The notes beneath the pieces were generated by a model that worked only from the letters and a program-made list of their open reading frames with translations, was not told the DNA's origin and made no database searches. Positions 9,304 to 17,633 of a stretch of DNA of 64,000 bases are shown one piece after another (the first letter of the stretch is position 1; every line of letters begins with the position of its first letter). The stretch is from Pseudomonas grimontii (GTDB taxonomy: Bacteria > Pseudomonadota > Gammaproteobacteria > Pseudomonadales > Pseudomonadaceae), in the NCBI RefSeq assembly GCF_007858185.1, contig NZ_VFES01000019.1, forward strand, positions 50,742-114,741. Reading direction: 5' to 3'. The position numbers were made by a program, and so were the translations under genes.

Positions 9304-9401
9304 CGCACGCTACTCGTTCTTATTGTGATGGCTGCAGTGCAGCGACTCTCATCCTGCACCGATTTGGGCGGCACAACCACCGCACAAACAGTCTGCCACC
9401 C

Positions 9402-9430
9402 TTGACGATAGTTAACATCTTAATTATAAC
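9402..9430 (+). promoter_or_regulatory. Promoter of the hpaG1 operon
   Basis: TTGACG at 9402-9407 and TATAAC at 9425-9430 are separated by exactly 17 bp, a good sigma-70 promoter. Transcription should start near 9437, about 45 bp before ATG 9482. Two palindromic operators overlap it, one in the spacer and one over the start point. Confidence 0.75.
9411..9424. promoter_or_regulatory. Putative HpaR operator 1, hpaG1 promoter
   Basis: GTTAACATCTTAAT fits GTTAA-N4-TTAAC with one mismatch. It fills the spacer between the -35 and -10 boxes, so a bound repressor would block RNA polymerase. Its centre lies 21 bp, two helical turns, from operator 2. Confidence 0.65.
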
Positions 9431-9431
9431 T

Positions 9432-9445
9432 GTTAATACATTAAC
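9432..9445. promoter_or_regulatory. Putative HpaR operator 2, hpaG1 promoter
   Basis: GTTAATACATTAAC is a perfect GTTAA-N4-TTAAC palindrome immediately after the -10 box, covering the predicted transcription start. It is on the same DNA face as operator 1. Confidence 0.7.
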
Positions 9446-9481
9446 TAAATACAGGGCCCCATGGCTCTGCCAGGAGAAAGC

Positions 9482-10150
9482 ATGAGCCGCGCCTTGCATG
9501 ACGTCGCGACTGGCACCCTTTTCGGTGTCGCGCTGAACTACCAGGGGCTGCTCAAGCAGCGCCTCGCCGAGTTCGAACAGCCGCCGTACCAGAAACCGCC
9601 GGTCAAACCGGTGCTGTTTATCAAGACACCCAACACGCGCAACCAACACGGCGCCGAGGTGGTGCATCCAGGCCAGGGCGAGCGCTTGCAGCCTGGGCCG
9701 GCATTGGGGGTGGTGATGGGCAAGAGCGCCAGCCGCGTCAGCCCGGCCGAAGCCCTCGATTACGTGGCCGGCTATACGGTGGTCAATGAGTTCAGCCTGC
9801 CGGAAGACAGCTACTACCGTCCCGCCGTCAAAGCCAAATGCCGCGACGGTTTCTGTGCCATCGGGCCTGAGCTGATCCCTGCGGCGCAGGTCTCCAACCC
9901 GCACAATCTCGCGATCACGCTGTACGTCAACGGTGAGATTCGCCAGCAAAACACCACGGCCAACTTCGTGCGCAACATTCCATTGCTGATCGCCGAGATC
10001 AGCGAATTCATGACCCTGCACGCAGGCGATGTGCTGATCACCGGCACTCCCGAAGGCCGGGTGGATGTGCAGCCTGGCGACACCGTGGAGGTCGAGATCA
10101 GTGGCCTGGGCCGCCTGGTCAATCACATCAAGGCAGAGGAGCACTCATGA
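9482..10150 (+). CDS. hpaG1: HpaG1, isomerase/decarboxylase N-terminal subunit of 4-HPA catabolism
   Basis: This 222-aa FAH-superfamily protein is the first of two polypeptides that together equal the fused E. coli HpaG. That enzyme decarboxylates 5-oxo-pent-3-ene-1,2,5-tricarboxylate and isomerises the product. Residues typical of the fold are VKPVLFIKTPNT, DYVAGYTVVNEFS and LHAGDVLITGTPEG. Where catalytic FAH domains carry the metal-binding Glu-x-Glu, this subunit has GPALGVVMGK, so this half seems to lack those ligands. AGGAG at 9472-9476 fixes ATG 9482 rather than the in-frame ATG 9461. It overlaps hpaG2 by ATGA, indicating translational coupling. It is the first gene of the hpa operon. 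Confidence 0.9.
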   Translation: MSRALHDVATGTLFGVALNYQGLLKQRLAEFEQPPYQKPPVKPVLFIKTPNTRNQHGAEVVHPGQGERLQPGPALGVVMGKSASRVSPAEALDYVAGYTVVNEFSLPEDSYYRPAVKAKCRDGFCAIGPELIPAAQVSNPHNLAITLYVNGEIRQQNTTANFVRNIPLLIAEISEFMTLHAGDVLITGTPEGRVDVQPGDTVEVEISGLGRLVNHIKAEEHS

Positions 10151-10917
10151 AACACGCCCGTATTCGCTTTGAAGGTGAAGTCCATTCGGTACAGGTCGAA
10201 GCTGAAAACGCCGTACGCCTGGCTGACGGCCGCCTGCTGGCCGAAGACCAGGTGCAATGGCTGCCACCGGCAACCGGCAACATGTTCGCCCTGGGCCTGA
10301 ACTATGCCGACCACGCCGCTGAACTGGCGTTCAAGCCACCGACCGAACCGCTGGCTTTCATCAAGTCCGTGGGCACGTACACCGGCCACAACCAGGTGAC
10401 CTGGCGCCCGGATAACGTCGCCTACATGCACTACGAGTGCGAGCTGGTGGCGGTCATCGGCAAGCCGGCACGCAACGTCAAGCGCGAAGACGCCCTGGAT
10501 TACCTGGCGGGCTACACGGTGTGCAACGACTACGCCATTCGCGACTACCTGGAAAATTACTACCGGCCCAACCTGCGCGTGAAGAACCGCGACGCCACCA
10601 CGCCTGTCGGCCCGTGGATCGTCGATGTAGCCGACGTGCCGGACCCAGGCAACCTGAAACTGCGCACCTGGATCAACGGCGAGCTGCGCCAGGAAGGCAG
10701 CACCCAGGACATGATTTTCGACATTCCCTACCTGATCGAATACCTGTCCAGCTTCATGACCTTGCAACCCGGCGACATGATCGCCACCGGTACGCCTGAA
10801 GGCCTGGCCGACGTCGTGCCCGGTGATGAAGTGATCGTGGAAGTCGAAGGCGTAGGCCGCCTGGTCAACCGAATTGTCAGCGAAACGGCGTTCTTCAGCG
10901 CCCGTAAAGAGGCTTGA
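10147..10917 (+). CDS. hpaG2: HpaG2, isomerase/decarboxylase C-terminal subunit of 4-HPA catabolism
   Basis: The 256-aa FAH-fold subunit partners HpaG1. It keeps the metal site, with MHYECELVAVIG giving Glu-Cys-Glu at about residues 98-100, and the downstream YAIRDYLENYYRPNLRVKNRD. The active-site region FMTLQPGDMIATGTPEG is also intact. It should carry out decarboxylation of 5-oxo-pent-3-ene-1,2,5-tricarboxylate and isomerisation to 2-oxo-hept-3-ene-1,7-dioate. The start overlaps the hpaG1 stop by 4 bp and hpaE follows within a few bases. Confidence 0.92.
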   Translation: MKHARIRFEGEVHSVQVEAENAVRLADGRLLAEDQVQWLPPATGNMFALGLNYADHAAELAFKPPTEPLAFIKSVGTYTGHNQVTWRPDNVAYMHYECELVAVIGKPARNVKREDALDYLAGYTVCNDYAIRDYLENYYRPNLRVKNRDATTPVGPWIVDVADVPDPGNLKLRTWINGELRQEGSTQDMIFDIPYLIEYLSSFMTLQPGDMIATGTPEGLADVVPGDEVIVEVEGVGRLVNRIVSETAFFSARKEA

Positions 10918-10922
10918 GCAGC

Positions 10923-12383
10923 ATGATCAAACATTGGATCAACGGCCGTGAGGTCGAAAGCAAAGATGTGTTCGTCAACTACAACCCGGCCACCGGCGAA
11001 GCCATCGGCGAAGTAGCCAGCGGTGGCGCCGAGGAAGTCGCGCAAGCCGTGGCCGCCGCCAAGGAAGCCTTCCCGAAATGGGCGGGCACCCCGGCCAAGG
11101 AACGTGCGCGCTTGATGCGCAAGCTGGGTGAACTGATCGAACAGAACGTGCCGCACCTGGCTGAGCTGGAAACCCTCGACACCGGCCTGCCGATTCACCA
11201 GACCAAAAACGTGTTGATTCCCCGCGCCTCGCACAACTTCGATTTTTTCGCCGAAGTCTGCACGCGCATGGACGGCCACAGCTACCCGGTCGATGACCAG
11301 ATGCTCAACTACACCCTGTACCAGCCGGTGGGTGTCTGCGCGCTGGTCTCGCCGTGGAACGTGCCGTTCATGACGGCCACCTGGAAGACCGCGCCATGCC
11401 TGGCGCTGGGCAATACCGCCGTGCTGAAAATGTCCGAGCTGTCGCCGCTGACCGCCAACGAACTGGGGCGCCTGGCGGTGGAGGCCGGGATTCCAAAAGG
11501 CGTGCTCAACGTCATCCAGGGTTACGGCGCGACCGCCGGTGACGCCCTGGTGCGCCACCCCGATGTGCGCGCGATTTCCTTCACCGGCGGCACCGCCACC
11601 GGCAAGAAAATCATGCAGACCGCAGGGCTGAAAAAGTATTCCATGGAACTCGGCGGCAAGTCGCCGGTGCTGATCTTCGAAGACGCCGACCTGGAACGTG
11701 CCCTCGACGCCGCGCTGTTCACCATCTTCTCGCTCAACGGCGAACGCTGCACCGCCGGCAGCCGGATCTTTATCCAGGAAAGCGTGTACCCGCAGTTCGT
11801 CGCCGAGTTTGCCGCGCGCGCCAAACGCCTGATCATCGGTGACCCGCAAGACCCGAAAACCCAGGTTGGCTCGATGATCACCCAGGCCCACTACGACAAG
11901 GTCACCGGCTACATCAAAATCGGTCTCGAAGAAGGCGCCACCCTCCTCGCCGGTGGCCTGGAGCGCCCGGCCAACCTGGCAGCGCACTTGAGCAAAGGCC
12001 AGTTCATCCAGCCCACGGTGTTCGCTGACGTGAACAACAACATGCGTATCGCCCAGGAAGAAATCTTCGGCCCGGTGGTGTGCCTGATTCCCTTCAAGGA
12101 CGAAGCCGAAGCGCTGCAACTGGCCAACGCCACCGAATACGGCCTGGCCTCTTACATCTGGACCCAGGACATCGGCAAGGCGCATCGTCTGGCCTACGGC
12201 ATCGAAGCAGGCATGGTGTTCATCAACAGCCAGAACGTGCGCGACCTGCGCCAGCCGTTCGGCGGTGTGAAGGGCTCCGGCACCGGCCGTGAAGGCGGCC
12301 AGTACAGCTTCGAGGTGTTCGCCGAGATCAAGAACGTGTGCATCTCGATGGGCGGCCATCACATTCCACGCTGGGGCGTCTGA
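10923..12383 (+). CDS. hpaE: 5-carboxymethyl-2-hydroxymuconate semialdehyde dehydrogenase
   Basis: The 486-aa NAD-dependent aldehyde dehydrogenase oxidises the ring-cleavage product made by HpaD. The catalytic Cys is in NGERCTAGSR and the general-base Glu in MELGGKSP. The stretches LPIHQTKNVLIPRASHN and INSQNVRDLRQPFGGVKGSG are characteristic of HpaE. The length matches enterobacterial HpaE (about 488 aa). ATG 10923 is the conventional start; a TTG at 10914 overlapping the hpaG2 stop is also in frame. hpaD follows after 50 bp. Confidence 0.94.
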   Translation: MIKHWINGREVESKDVFVNYNPATGEAIGEVASGGAEEVAQAVAAAKEAFPKWAGTPAKERARLMRKLGELIEQNVPHLAELETLDTGLPIHQTKNVLIPRASHNFDFFAEVCTRMDGHSYPVDDQMLNYTLYQPVGVCALVSPWNVPFMTATWKTAPCLALGNTAVLKMSELSPLTANELGRLAVEAGIPKGVLNVIQGYGATAGDALVRHPDVRAISFTGGTATGKKIMQTAGLKKYSMELGGKSPVLIFEDADLERALDAALFTIFSLNGERCTAGSRIFIQESVYPQFVAEFAARAKRLIIGDPQDPKTQVGSMITQAHYDKVTGYIKIGLEEGATLLAGGLERPANLAAHLSKGQFIQPTVFADVNNNMRIAQEEIFGPVVCLIPFKDEAEALQLANATEYGLASYIWTQDIGKAHRLAYGIEAGMVFINSQNVRDLRQPFGGVKGSGTGREGGQYSFEVFAEIKNVCISMGGHHIPRWGV

Positions 12384-12433
12384 GCCACACCAGAATCCCC
12401 GAAGACAACAACAACAATTTCAGGAGAATCATC

Positions 12434-13291
12434 ATGGGCGAAGTCGTCCTGGCGGCGAAAATCTGCCACGTACCCTCGATGTATTTGTCGGAGCTGCCTG
12501 GCAAGCACCACGGCTGCCGCGAAGCGGCGATTGCCGGGCACAAGGAAATCGGTCGGCGCGCCCGCGAGCTGGGCGCCGATACCGCCGTGGTGTTCGACGT
12601 GCACTGGCTGGTCAACAGCGCCTATCACGTCAACAGCGGCGAGCACTTCAAGGGCATCTACACCAGTAACGAACTGCCGCACTTCATCAAGAACATGCCG
12701 TACGAATACCCCGGCTGCCCGGAGCTGGGCGAGCTGATCGCCGCCGAGGCCAACGCCGCCGACGTGCGCACCCTGGCCCACAACATCCCGAGCCTGGAGC
12801 TGGAATACGGCACCCTGGTACCGATGCGCTACATGCACATGGGTGTACCGGACGAGCAGACATTCAACGTCGTTTCGATAGCCGCCTGGTGTGCCTGGCA
12901 TCGCCTGCAAGACAGCTTCACCTTCGGCGCCGCCGTGCGCCGGGCCATCGAGAAGAGCGACCGTAAAGTCGTGGTGCTGGCCTCGGGGTCGCTGTCGCAC
13001 CGCTTCTCCGATGACCGCAATGCCGAAGCCAATATCCATAACTGGACCCGCGAATTCGACAAGCAGGTCGACCTGCATGTGGTGGAGCTGTGGCGCCAGG
13101 GTCGCTGGAAGGAATTCTGCGCCATGCTCCCGGACTATGCCGAGCATTGCTTTGGCGAAGGCAAGATGCACGACACCGCCATGCTCCTGGGGTTGCTCGG
13201 CGGGCCGGACTACGACAAGCCGGCCGAGATCATCACCGCGCCTTTCGGCAGCTCGGGTACCGGGCAGATCAACGCCATTTTCCCGGTTTGA
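12434..13291 (+). CDS. hpaD: 3,4-dihydroxyphenylacetate 2,3-dioxygenase
   Basis: The 285-aa extradiol ring-cleavage enzyme is of the LigB-like class. It opens 3,4-dihydroxyphenylacetate to 5-carboxymethyl-2-hydroxymuconate semialdehyde using non-haem iron. Likely metal or acid-base residues lie in PGKHHGC, VFDVHWLVN and VVLASGSLSHRF, the last typical of the family. AGGAG at 12422-12426 sets ATG 12434; the reading frame is open further upstream but lies inside hpaE. A strong stem-loop separates it from hpaF. Confidence 0.93.
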   Translation: MGEVVLAAKICHVPSMYLSELPGKHHGCREAAIAGHKEIGRRARELGADTAVVFDVHWLVNSAYHVNSGEHFKGIYTSNELPHFIKNMPYEYPGCPELGELIAAEANAADVRTLAHNIPSLELEYGTLVPMRYMHMGVPDEQTFNVVSIAAWCAWHRLQDSFTFGAAVRRAIEKSDRKVVVLASGSLSHRFSDDRNAEANIHNWTREFDKQVDLHVVELWRQGRWKEFCAMLPDYAEHCFGEGKMHDTAMLLGLLGGPDYDKPAEIITAPFGSSGTGQINAIFPV

Positions 13292-13304
13292 ATAAGAACA
13301 GCTA

Positions 13305-13360
13305 CAAGCTTCAAGCCGCAAGCTACAAGCCGATCACGCTCACTTGCCGCTTGAAGCTTG
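13305..13360 (+). repeat. Imperfect inverted repeat between hpaD and hpaF
   Basis: Two 17-bp arms, 13305-13321 and 13344-13360, pair with one mismatch around a 22-base loop. The copies look like CAAGCTTCAAGC units of the intergenic repeat type scattered in Pseudomonas genomes. Within an operon the stem could stabilise the upstream mRNA or dampen downstream expression. Confidence 0.7.
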
Positions 13361-13390
13361 CCGCTAAAAGCTACCGACGCAGGAGGTTCC

Positions 13391-13783
13391 ATGCCCCACT
13401 TCATCGCTGAATACACCGACAACATCGAACAGCAGGCAGACCTGCCGGGCCTGTTTGAAAAAGTCCACGCCAGCCTGGGCGACAGCGGCGTGTTTCCCCT
13501 GGGCGGCATCCGCAGCCGTGGCGTGCGCCTGGACACCTGGCGCATGGCCGACGGCAAGCATGACTACGCCTTCGTGCACATGACGTTGAAGGTCGGCCAT
13601 GGCCGCGACCTGGCCACACGGCAGCAAGTCGCCGAGCGCCTGTTCGCGGTCATCACCCAGCACTTCGACGAGCTTCAGGCCCAGCGCCTGCTGGCCTTGT
13701 CGTTTGAAATGATCGAACTGCACGAGCAGCTCAACTTCAAGCAGAACAACGTGCACGCGTTCCTCAACGCTCAGGTCGGTTAA
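13391..13783 (+). CDS. hpaF: 5-carboxymethyl-2-hydroxymuconate delta-isomerase
   Basis: The 130-aa tautomerase-superfamily enzyme isomerises 5-carboxymethyl-2-hydroxymuconate. After removal of Met-1 the N-terminus is Pro (MPHFIAEYTDNI), the catalytic base of the family. The C-terminal FEMIELHEQLNFKQNNVHAFL is diagnostic. A consensus AGGAGG lies 5 bp before ATG 13391. Normal length; fifth gene of the hpa operon. Confidence 0.94.
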   Translation: MPHFIAEYTDNIEQQADLPGLFEKVHASLGDSGVFPLGGIRSRGVRLDTWRMADGKHDYAFVHMTLKVGHGRDLATRQQVAERLFAVITQHFDELQAQRLLALSFEMIELHEQLNFKQNNVHAFLNAQVG

Positions 13784-13834
13784 GGCGCCCTGCCCGCTCA
13801 CACCCTCGGCCTCTCAGACAAAAAGTATAAAACC

Positions 13835-15139
13835 ATGAGCACAGCCAATACCGCCGACACGCTAGACACCGTCGTACGCGACCAAACCCACAGCATCATC
13901 ACCTGGCGGCTGATGCCGTTGTTGCTGATCTGCTACCTCTTCGCCCACCTCGACCGCATCAATATCGGCTTCGCCAAGATGCAGATGAGCGCGGACCTGA
14001 ACTTCAGCGACACCGTCTATGGCTTCGGCGCCGGCCTGTTCTTCGTGGCCTACGCGCTGTTCGGCGTCCCCAGCAACATGGCCCTGGACCGTGTGGGCCC
14101 CAGGCGTTGGATTGCCACGCTGATGGTGGTGTGGGGCGTGCTGTCGACCTGCATGTTCCTGATCGACAGCGCCATGGGCTTCTATGTGCTGCGCTTTTTG
14201 CTGGGGGTGGCCGAGGCCGGTTTTTTCCCGGGCATCCTGGTGTTTCTGAACCGCTGGTACCCTGCCGGCCGTCGCGCGCAAGTCACCGCCTTGTTTGCCA
14301 TCGCGGTGCCGATGGCCGGGGTGATCGGCGGCCCGCTTTCCGGCGGCATCCTTGAACACTTTCACGACTTGGGCGGCCTGCGCGGCTGGCAATGGATGTT
14401 CGTCATCGAAGGCGCCCCCGTGGTTCTGCTCGGGCTGGTGGTACTCAAGTGCTTGCCGGACAGCTTCGAGACGGTCAAGTGGCTGACGCCGGAGCAGAAG
14501 CAACAACTGCGCGAACAGTTAAACACTGAAGAACAGCGCAAATCGATCACCTCGTTTTCAGCGATTCTCAGCAACCCGCAGGTGTGGCTGCTGGTGGCGG
14601 TGTACTTCGCGGTGATGCTGGCGGTCAACACCCTGGCGTTCTGGATGCCGACGCTGATCCACGGCGCCGGCATCGGCAGCGACGGCAAGGTCGGCCTGCT
14701 CAGTGCCGTGCCGTACCTGGCCGGGTGTTTCTTCATGATCGGCTGCGGGCGCTCGTCCGACCGCCAGCGTGAACGCCGCTGGCACCTGTGCGTGCCCTTG
14801 CTGATGGCGGCCGCCGGCATCGCCATCGCCGGGCTCGCCCCCGCCAACCCGGCCGTGGTGCTGGGCGGCTTGATCGTCGCCGGCATGGGCGCCAGCGCGG
14901 CGTTGCCGATGTTCTGGCAACTGCCCCCGGCGTTCCTGTCCAACAACACCCAAGCCGCCGGGATCGCCCTGATCAGTTCGTTCGGCAGCATCGCGTCATT
15001 CTTCGCGCCCTACCTCATCGGCTGGATGCGCGACACCACCCAGAGCGCCAGCCTGGCCCTGTACGTCCTGGCGCTGCTCATTGCTCTTGGTGGCTTGCTG
15101 GTGCTGCGCACCCGAGCGGCCATCGTCAACCCTCAATAA
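13835..15139 (+). CDS. hpaX: 4-hydroxyphenylacetate permease (MFS)
   Basis: The 434-aa MFS carrier of the anion:cation symporter type has about 12 transmembrane helices. It begins with RLMPLLLICYLFAHLDRINIG, typical of HpaX and related aromatic-acid permeases, and has GVPSNMALDRVGPRRW at the TM2-TM3 loop. It should import 4-hydroxyphenylacetate across the inner membrane. It lies 51 bp after hpaF and 12 bp before hpaH, within the operon. Confidence 0.88.
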   Translation: MSTANTADTLDTVVRDQTHSIITWRLMPLLLICYLFAHLDRINIGFAKMQMSADLNFSDTVYGFGAGLFFVAYALFGVPSNMALDRVGPRRWIATLMVVWGVLSTCMFLIDSAMGFYVLRFLLGVAEAGFFPGILVFLNRWYPAGRRAQVTALFAIAVPMAGVIGGPLSGGILEHFHDLGGLRGWQWMFVIEGAPVVLLGLVVLKCLPDSFETVKWLTPEQKQQLREQLNTEEQRKSITSFSAILSNPQVWLLVAVYFAVMLAVNTLAFWMPTLIHGAGIGSDGKVGLLSAVPYLAGCFFMIGCGRSSDRQRERRWHLCVPLLMAAAGIAIAGLAPANPAVVLGGLIVAGMGASAALPMFWQLPPAFLSNNTQAAGIALISSFGSIASFFAPYLIGWMRDTTQSASLALYVLALLIALGGLLVLRTRAAIVNPQ

Positions 15140-15151
15140 GAGACTCTTGCC

Positions 15152-15955
15152 ATGCTTGATCAATCGCTCATTTTGCAAGCCGCCGCGCGCCTCGACCAGG
15201 CCGAACGTTCACGCGAGCAGGTGCGTCAGTTTTCCCTCGATCACCCGGCGATCACCCTCGATGACGCCTATGCCATCCAGCGCGCCTGGGTCGCGCAAAA
15301 AATCAAGGACGGGCGCAAGCTGGTCGGCCACAAGATCGGCCTGACCTCACGGGCCATGCAGGTCTCGTCCAACATCACCGAGCCGGATTACGGCGCGTTG
15401 CTGGATGACATGTTCTTCGATGAAGGCACCGACATCCCCTTCGAGCGCTTTATCGTGCCGCGCGTCGAGGTGGAGCTGGCATTTATCCTGGGCAAACCGC
15501 TGAAAGGCCCGAACGTGACGGTGTTCGATGTGCTCGACGCCACCGAATGGGTGATCCCGGCGCTGGAGATCATCGATGCGCGCATCCAGCAGGTCGACCC
15601 CCACACCAAGGCGACCCGCAAGGTGTTCGACACCATCTCCGACAACGCCGCCAACGCCGGCGTGGTCATGGGCGGGCGGGCCGTGCGCCCCACCGAGATC
15701 GACTTGCGCAAGGTGCCGGCGGTGCTCTACCGCAATGGCGTAATCGAAGAGTCCGGCGTGTCCGCCGCCGTGCTCAATCACCCGGCCAAGGGCGTGGCCT
15801 GGCTCGCGAATAAACTCGCCGCCTATGACGTCACCCTGCAACCCGGGCAAATCATCCTGGGTGGCTCCTTCACCCGCCCAGTGGCGGCCAACCCAGGCGA
15901 TACCTTCCATGTCGACTACGACATGCTGGGATCGATTGCCTGCCGATTCGTTTAA
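15152..15955 (+). CDS. hpaH: 2-oxo-hept-3-ene-1,7-dioate hydratase
   Basis: The 267-aa FAH-related hydratase adds water to 2-oxo-hept-3-ene-1,7-dioate. Features are LVGHKIGLTSRAMQ, the acidic metal site PRVEVELAFILGKPL (Glu-x-Glu) and LGGSFTRPV near the C-terminus. The length equals E. coli HpcG. AAGAGA precedes ATG 15152. The next gene, hpaI, starts 13 bp after the stop. Confidence 0.93.
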   Translation: MLDQSLILQAAARLDQAERSREQVRQFSLDHPAITLDDAYAIQRAWVAQKIKDGRKLVGHKIGLTSRAMQVSSNITEPDYGALLDDMFFDEGTDIPFERFIVPRVEVELAFILGKPLKGPNVTVFDVLDATEWVIPALEIIDARIQQVDPHTKATRKVFDTISDNAANAGVVMGGRAVRPTEIDLRKVPAVLYRNGVIEESGVSAAVLNHPAKGVAWLANKLAAYDVTLQPGQIILGGSFTRPVAANPGDTFHVDYDMLGSIACRFV

Positions 15956-15968
15956 CGGGAGCGTGCTC

Positions 15969-16772
15969 ATGGACATGCCTATCAACACCTTCAAACATCG
16001 CCTGCACAGCGGTGAAGCGCAGATCGGCCTATGGCTGGGCCTGGCCGATGCCTACTGCGCGGAACTGGCCGCCAATGCCGGTTTCGATTGGCTGCTGATC
16101 GACGGCGAACATGCGCCCAACGACCTGCGCGGCATGCTCGGCCAGCTCCAGGCCGTGGCGCCCTACCCCAGCCATCCGGTAATTCGCCCGGTCATCGGCG
16201 ACACCGCGTTGATCAAGCAAGTGCTCGACATTGGCGTACAGACCTTGCTGGTGCCCATGGTGGAAAGCGCAGAACAGGCGCGGGCGCTGGTGAAAGCCAT
16301 CCACTATCCGCCCACGGGCGTGCGTGGCGTCGGCAGTGCACTGGCCAGGGCTTCACGCTGGAACAGCATTGCCGGTTACCTCGACAAAGCCGACGAGCAA
16401 ATGTGCCTGCTGGTGCAGATCGAAAGCCGCGAAGGCCTGGCCAACCTGGATGCGATTGCGGCGGTGGAAGGCGTCGACGGGGTGTTTATCGGGCCGGCCG
16501 ACCTGAGCGCGTCGATGGGCCATCGCGGCAACCCCGGCCACCCTGAGGTGCAGGCGGCAATCGAAGACGCCATCGCGCGCATCCGCAGCGCCGGCAAAGC
16601 CGCCGGCATTCTGAGCGCCGACCAGGCACTGGCCCGGCGCTACATCGAACTGGGCGCGGCGTTCGTGGCGGTGGGCGTCGACACCACTGTGCTGATGCGC
16701 GGACTGCAAAGCCTGGCGGCGGCCTTCAAGGATTCACCGGCGCCTGCCAGCGCGGCCGGCGCTATCTATTAG
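15969..16772 (+). CDS. hpaI: 4-hydroxy-2-oxoheptane-1,7-dioate aldolase
   Basis: The 267-aa class II (metal-dependent) aldolase splits 4-hydroxy-2-oxoheptanedioate to pyruvate and succinate semialdehyde, ending the pathway. DWLLIDGEHAPND, VQIESREGL and GVFIGPADLSASMG hold the metal-binding Glu/Asp and pyruvate-binding residues of the HpcH/HpaI family. GGGAG lies 7 bp before ATG 15969. It is the last gene of the hpa operon; a REPIN follows within 40 bp. Confidence 0.94.
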   Translation: MDMPINTFKHRLHSGEAQIGLWLGLADAYCAELAANAGFDWLLIDGEHAPNDLRGMLGQLQAVAPYPSHPVIRPVIGDTALIKQVLDIGVQTLLVPMVESAEQARALVKAIHYPPTGVRGVGSALARASRWNSIAGYLDKADEQMCLLVQIESREGLANLDAIAAVEGVDGVFIGPADLSASMGHRGNPGHPEVQAAIEDAIARIRSAGKAAGILSADQALARRYIELGAAFVAVGVDTTVLMRGLQSLAAAFKDSPAPASAAGAIY

Positions 16773-16810
16773 TGCGAACGAAAAGTGACCTGTAGAGACG
16801 CAGGCCCCCC

Positions 16811-16942
16811 TGTGGCGAGCGGGCTTGCCCCGCGTTGGGACGCGTAGCGGCCCCAGTAAAACAACTGGGGGGTCAGGTCGTTTGAGAGTGTCAGGTCTTG
16901 GGTCTGCTGCGCAGCCCAACGCGGGCAAGCCCGCTCGCCACA
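16811..16942. repeat. REPIN (paired inverted REP sequences)
   Basis: The left arm 16811-16839 and right arm 16915-16942 are reverse complements apart from one extra C in the left arm. Each has the TGTGGCGAGCGGGCTTGCCC core of P. fluorescens-type REPs. A shorter inner hairpin, CCCCAGT...ACTGGGG, lies at 16851-16870. The element occupies the space between convergent hpaI and hpaR2, the usual location, and is probably mobilised in trans by a RAYT transposase. Confidence 0.9.
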
Positions 16943-16972
16943 GGTTTATCTGACCGGCATGCCGGCCTCGGT

Positions 16973-17395
16973 TCAGCGCTTGAGGGTTTTCAGCTCGTTG
17001 AGCAAGGTCAGCAACGTCTGCAACTTCTCCTCGCCAAACCCCGCCTGCAAGCGCTGGTAATTGGCTTCCATGCTCTGGCCCATCGAGTCGAAACAGGCTC
17101 GGCCCTTCTCGGCCAGCCGCACCAGCACGCGGCGTTGATCCTGTTGCGCCTTGCGCCGTTCAACCATGCCCGCTGCTTCCATGCGCACCAGCACCCCGGT
17201 CATGCTCGGCTTGAGGATGCACGCCAGCTCAGCCAGGCGGTTGATCTCAAGCTCATCGTGCTGGCTCAAGATCCGAATGACCCGCCATTGCTGCTCGGTC
17301 AACCCGTGTTGATTGAGCGAAGGACGAAAAAAACCCATGGCGGCTTCACGCGCATGGAGCAAAGTGAGGGTCAGGGATTGGCGCGGTTTGGACAT
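16973..17395 (-). CDS. hpaR: HpaR-type MarR repressor (paralog 2)
   Basis: The 140-aa MarR protein is a close paralog of the one at 7792, with the same REAAMGFFRPSLN, LTEQQWRVIRIL and CILKPSMTGVLVRME motifs but diverged wing and dimerisation helices. The two copies bracket the hpa operon. This copy carries a perfect GTTAA-N4-TTAAC palindrome 21 bp upstream of its start, indicating autorepression. From memory, P. putida U also has two regulators of this kind (HpaR1/HpaR2) in its dihydroxyphenylacetate pathway. Confidence 0.87.
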   Translation of the reverse strand: MSKPRQSLTLTLLHAREAAMGFFRPSLNQHGLTEQQWRVIRILSQHDELEINRLAELACILKPSMTGVLVRMEAAGMVERRKAQQDQRRVLVRLAEKGRACFDSMGQSMEANYQRLQAGFGEEKLQTLLTLLNELKTLKR

Positions 17396-17415
17396 GGGTG
17401 GCGGCGTCGTAATTA

Positions 17416-17429
17416 GTTAACAGATTAAC
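17416..17429. promoter_or_regulatory. Putative HpaR operator upstream of hpaR2
   Basis: GTTAACAGATTAAC is a perfect GTTAA-N4-TTAAC palindrome. It lies between ATG 17395 and a possible -10 box (TAGAAT on the minus strand, 17433-17438), so it would cover the transcription start. Confidence 0.65.
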
Positions 17430-17499
17430 AACATTCTAGCATTGGCGACCGATCAGCGTGTGCAGCTTTACCGCCCTGCCGGATTCAGGGTTGATAATT

Positions 17500-17537
17500 G
17501 GCAGCCACGGTCAAGAGTGGCGGCACACAGAATCAAG
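17500..17537 (+). promoter_or_regulatory. Putative FeaR-type direct repeats before the FAD oxidase gene
   Basis: GGCAGCCACGGTCAAG (17500-17515) and GGCACACAGAATCAAG (17522-17537) repeat with exactly 22-bp spacing and 11 of 16 identities, as expected for an AraC-family dimer. TAATAC at 17561-17566 could be the -10 box. The distal copy matches the proximal box before the aldehyde dehydrogenase at 36029 in 15 of 16 bases. Confidence 0.65.
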
Positions 17538-17633
17538 ACACCTACCGCTCGGAAGGCACTTAATACACCCAACAGGCACAGAGCTTCTTGTCGGCTCTGC
17601 AGTGAGTTCCCCTTCACTTTCCCAGGCTGCGCC

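Noticed and set aside
9461..9481. Upstream ATG for hpaG1
   Set aside because: The AGGAG at 9472-9476 lies inside the extension and is correctly spaced for ATG 9482.
10728..12362. 544-codon open frame on the minus strand
   Set aside because: It is antisense to hpaE and hpaG2, which have clear family matches. The translation is His/Arg/Gly-rich without domains, the usual shadow of GC-rich codon use.
16811..16942. Repeat considered as a CRISPR fragment or simple terminator
   Set aside because: Only two inverted copies, no direct repeats with spacers, and the core is the known Pseudomonas REP; REPIN fits better.
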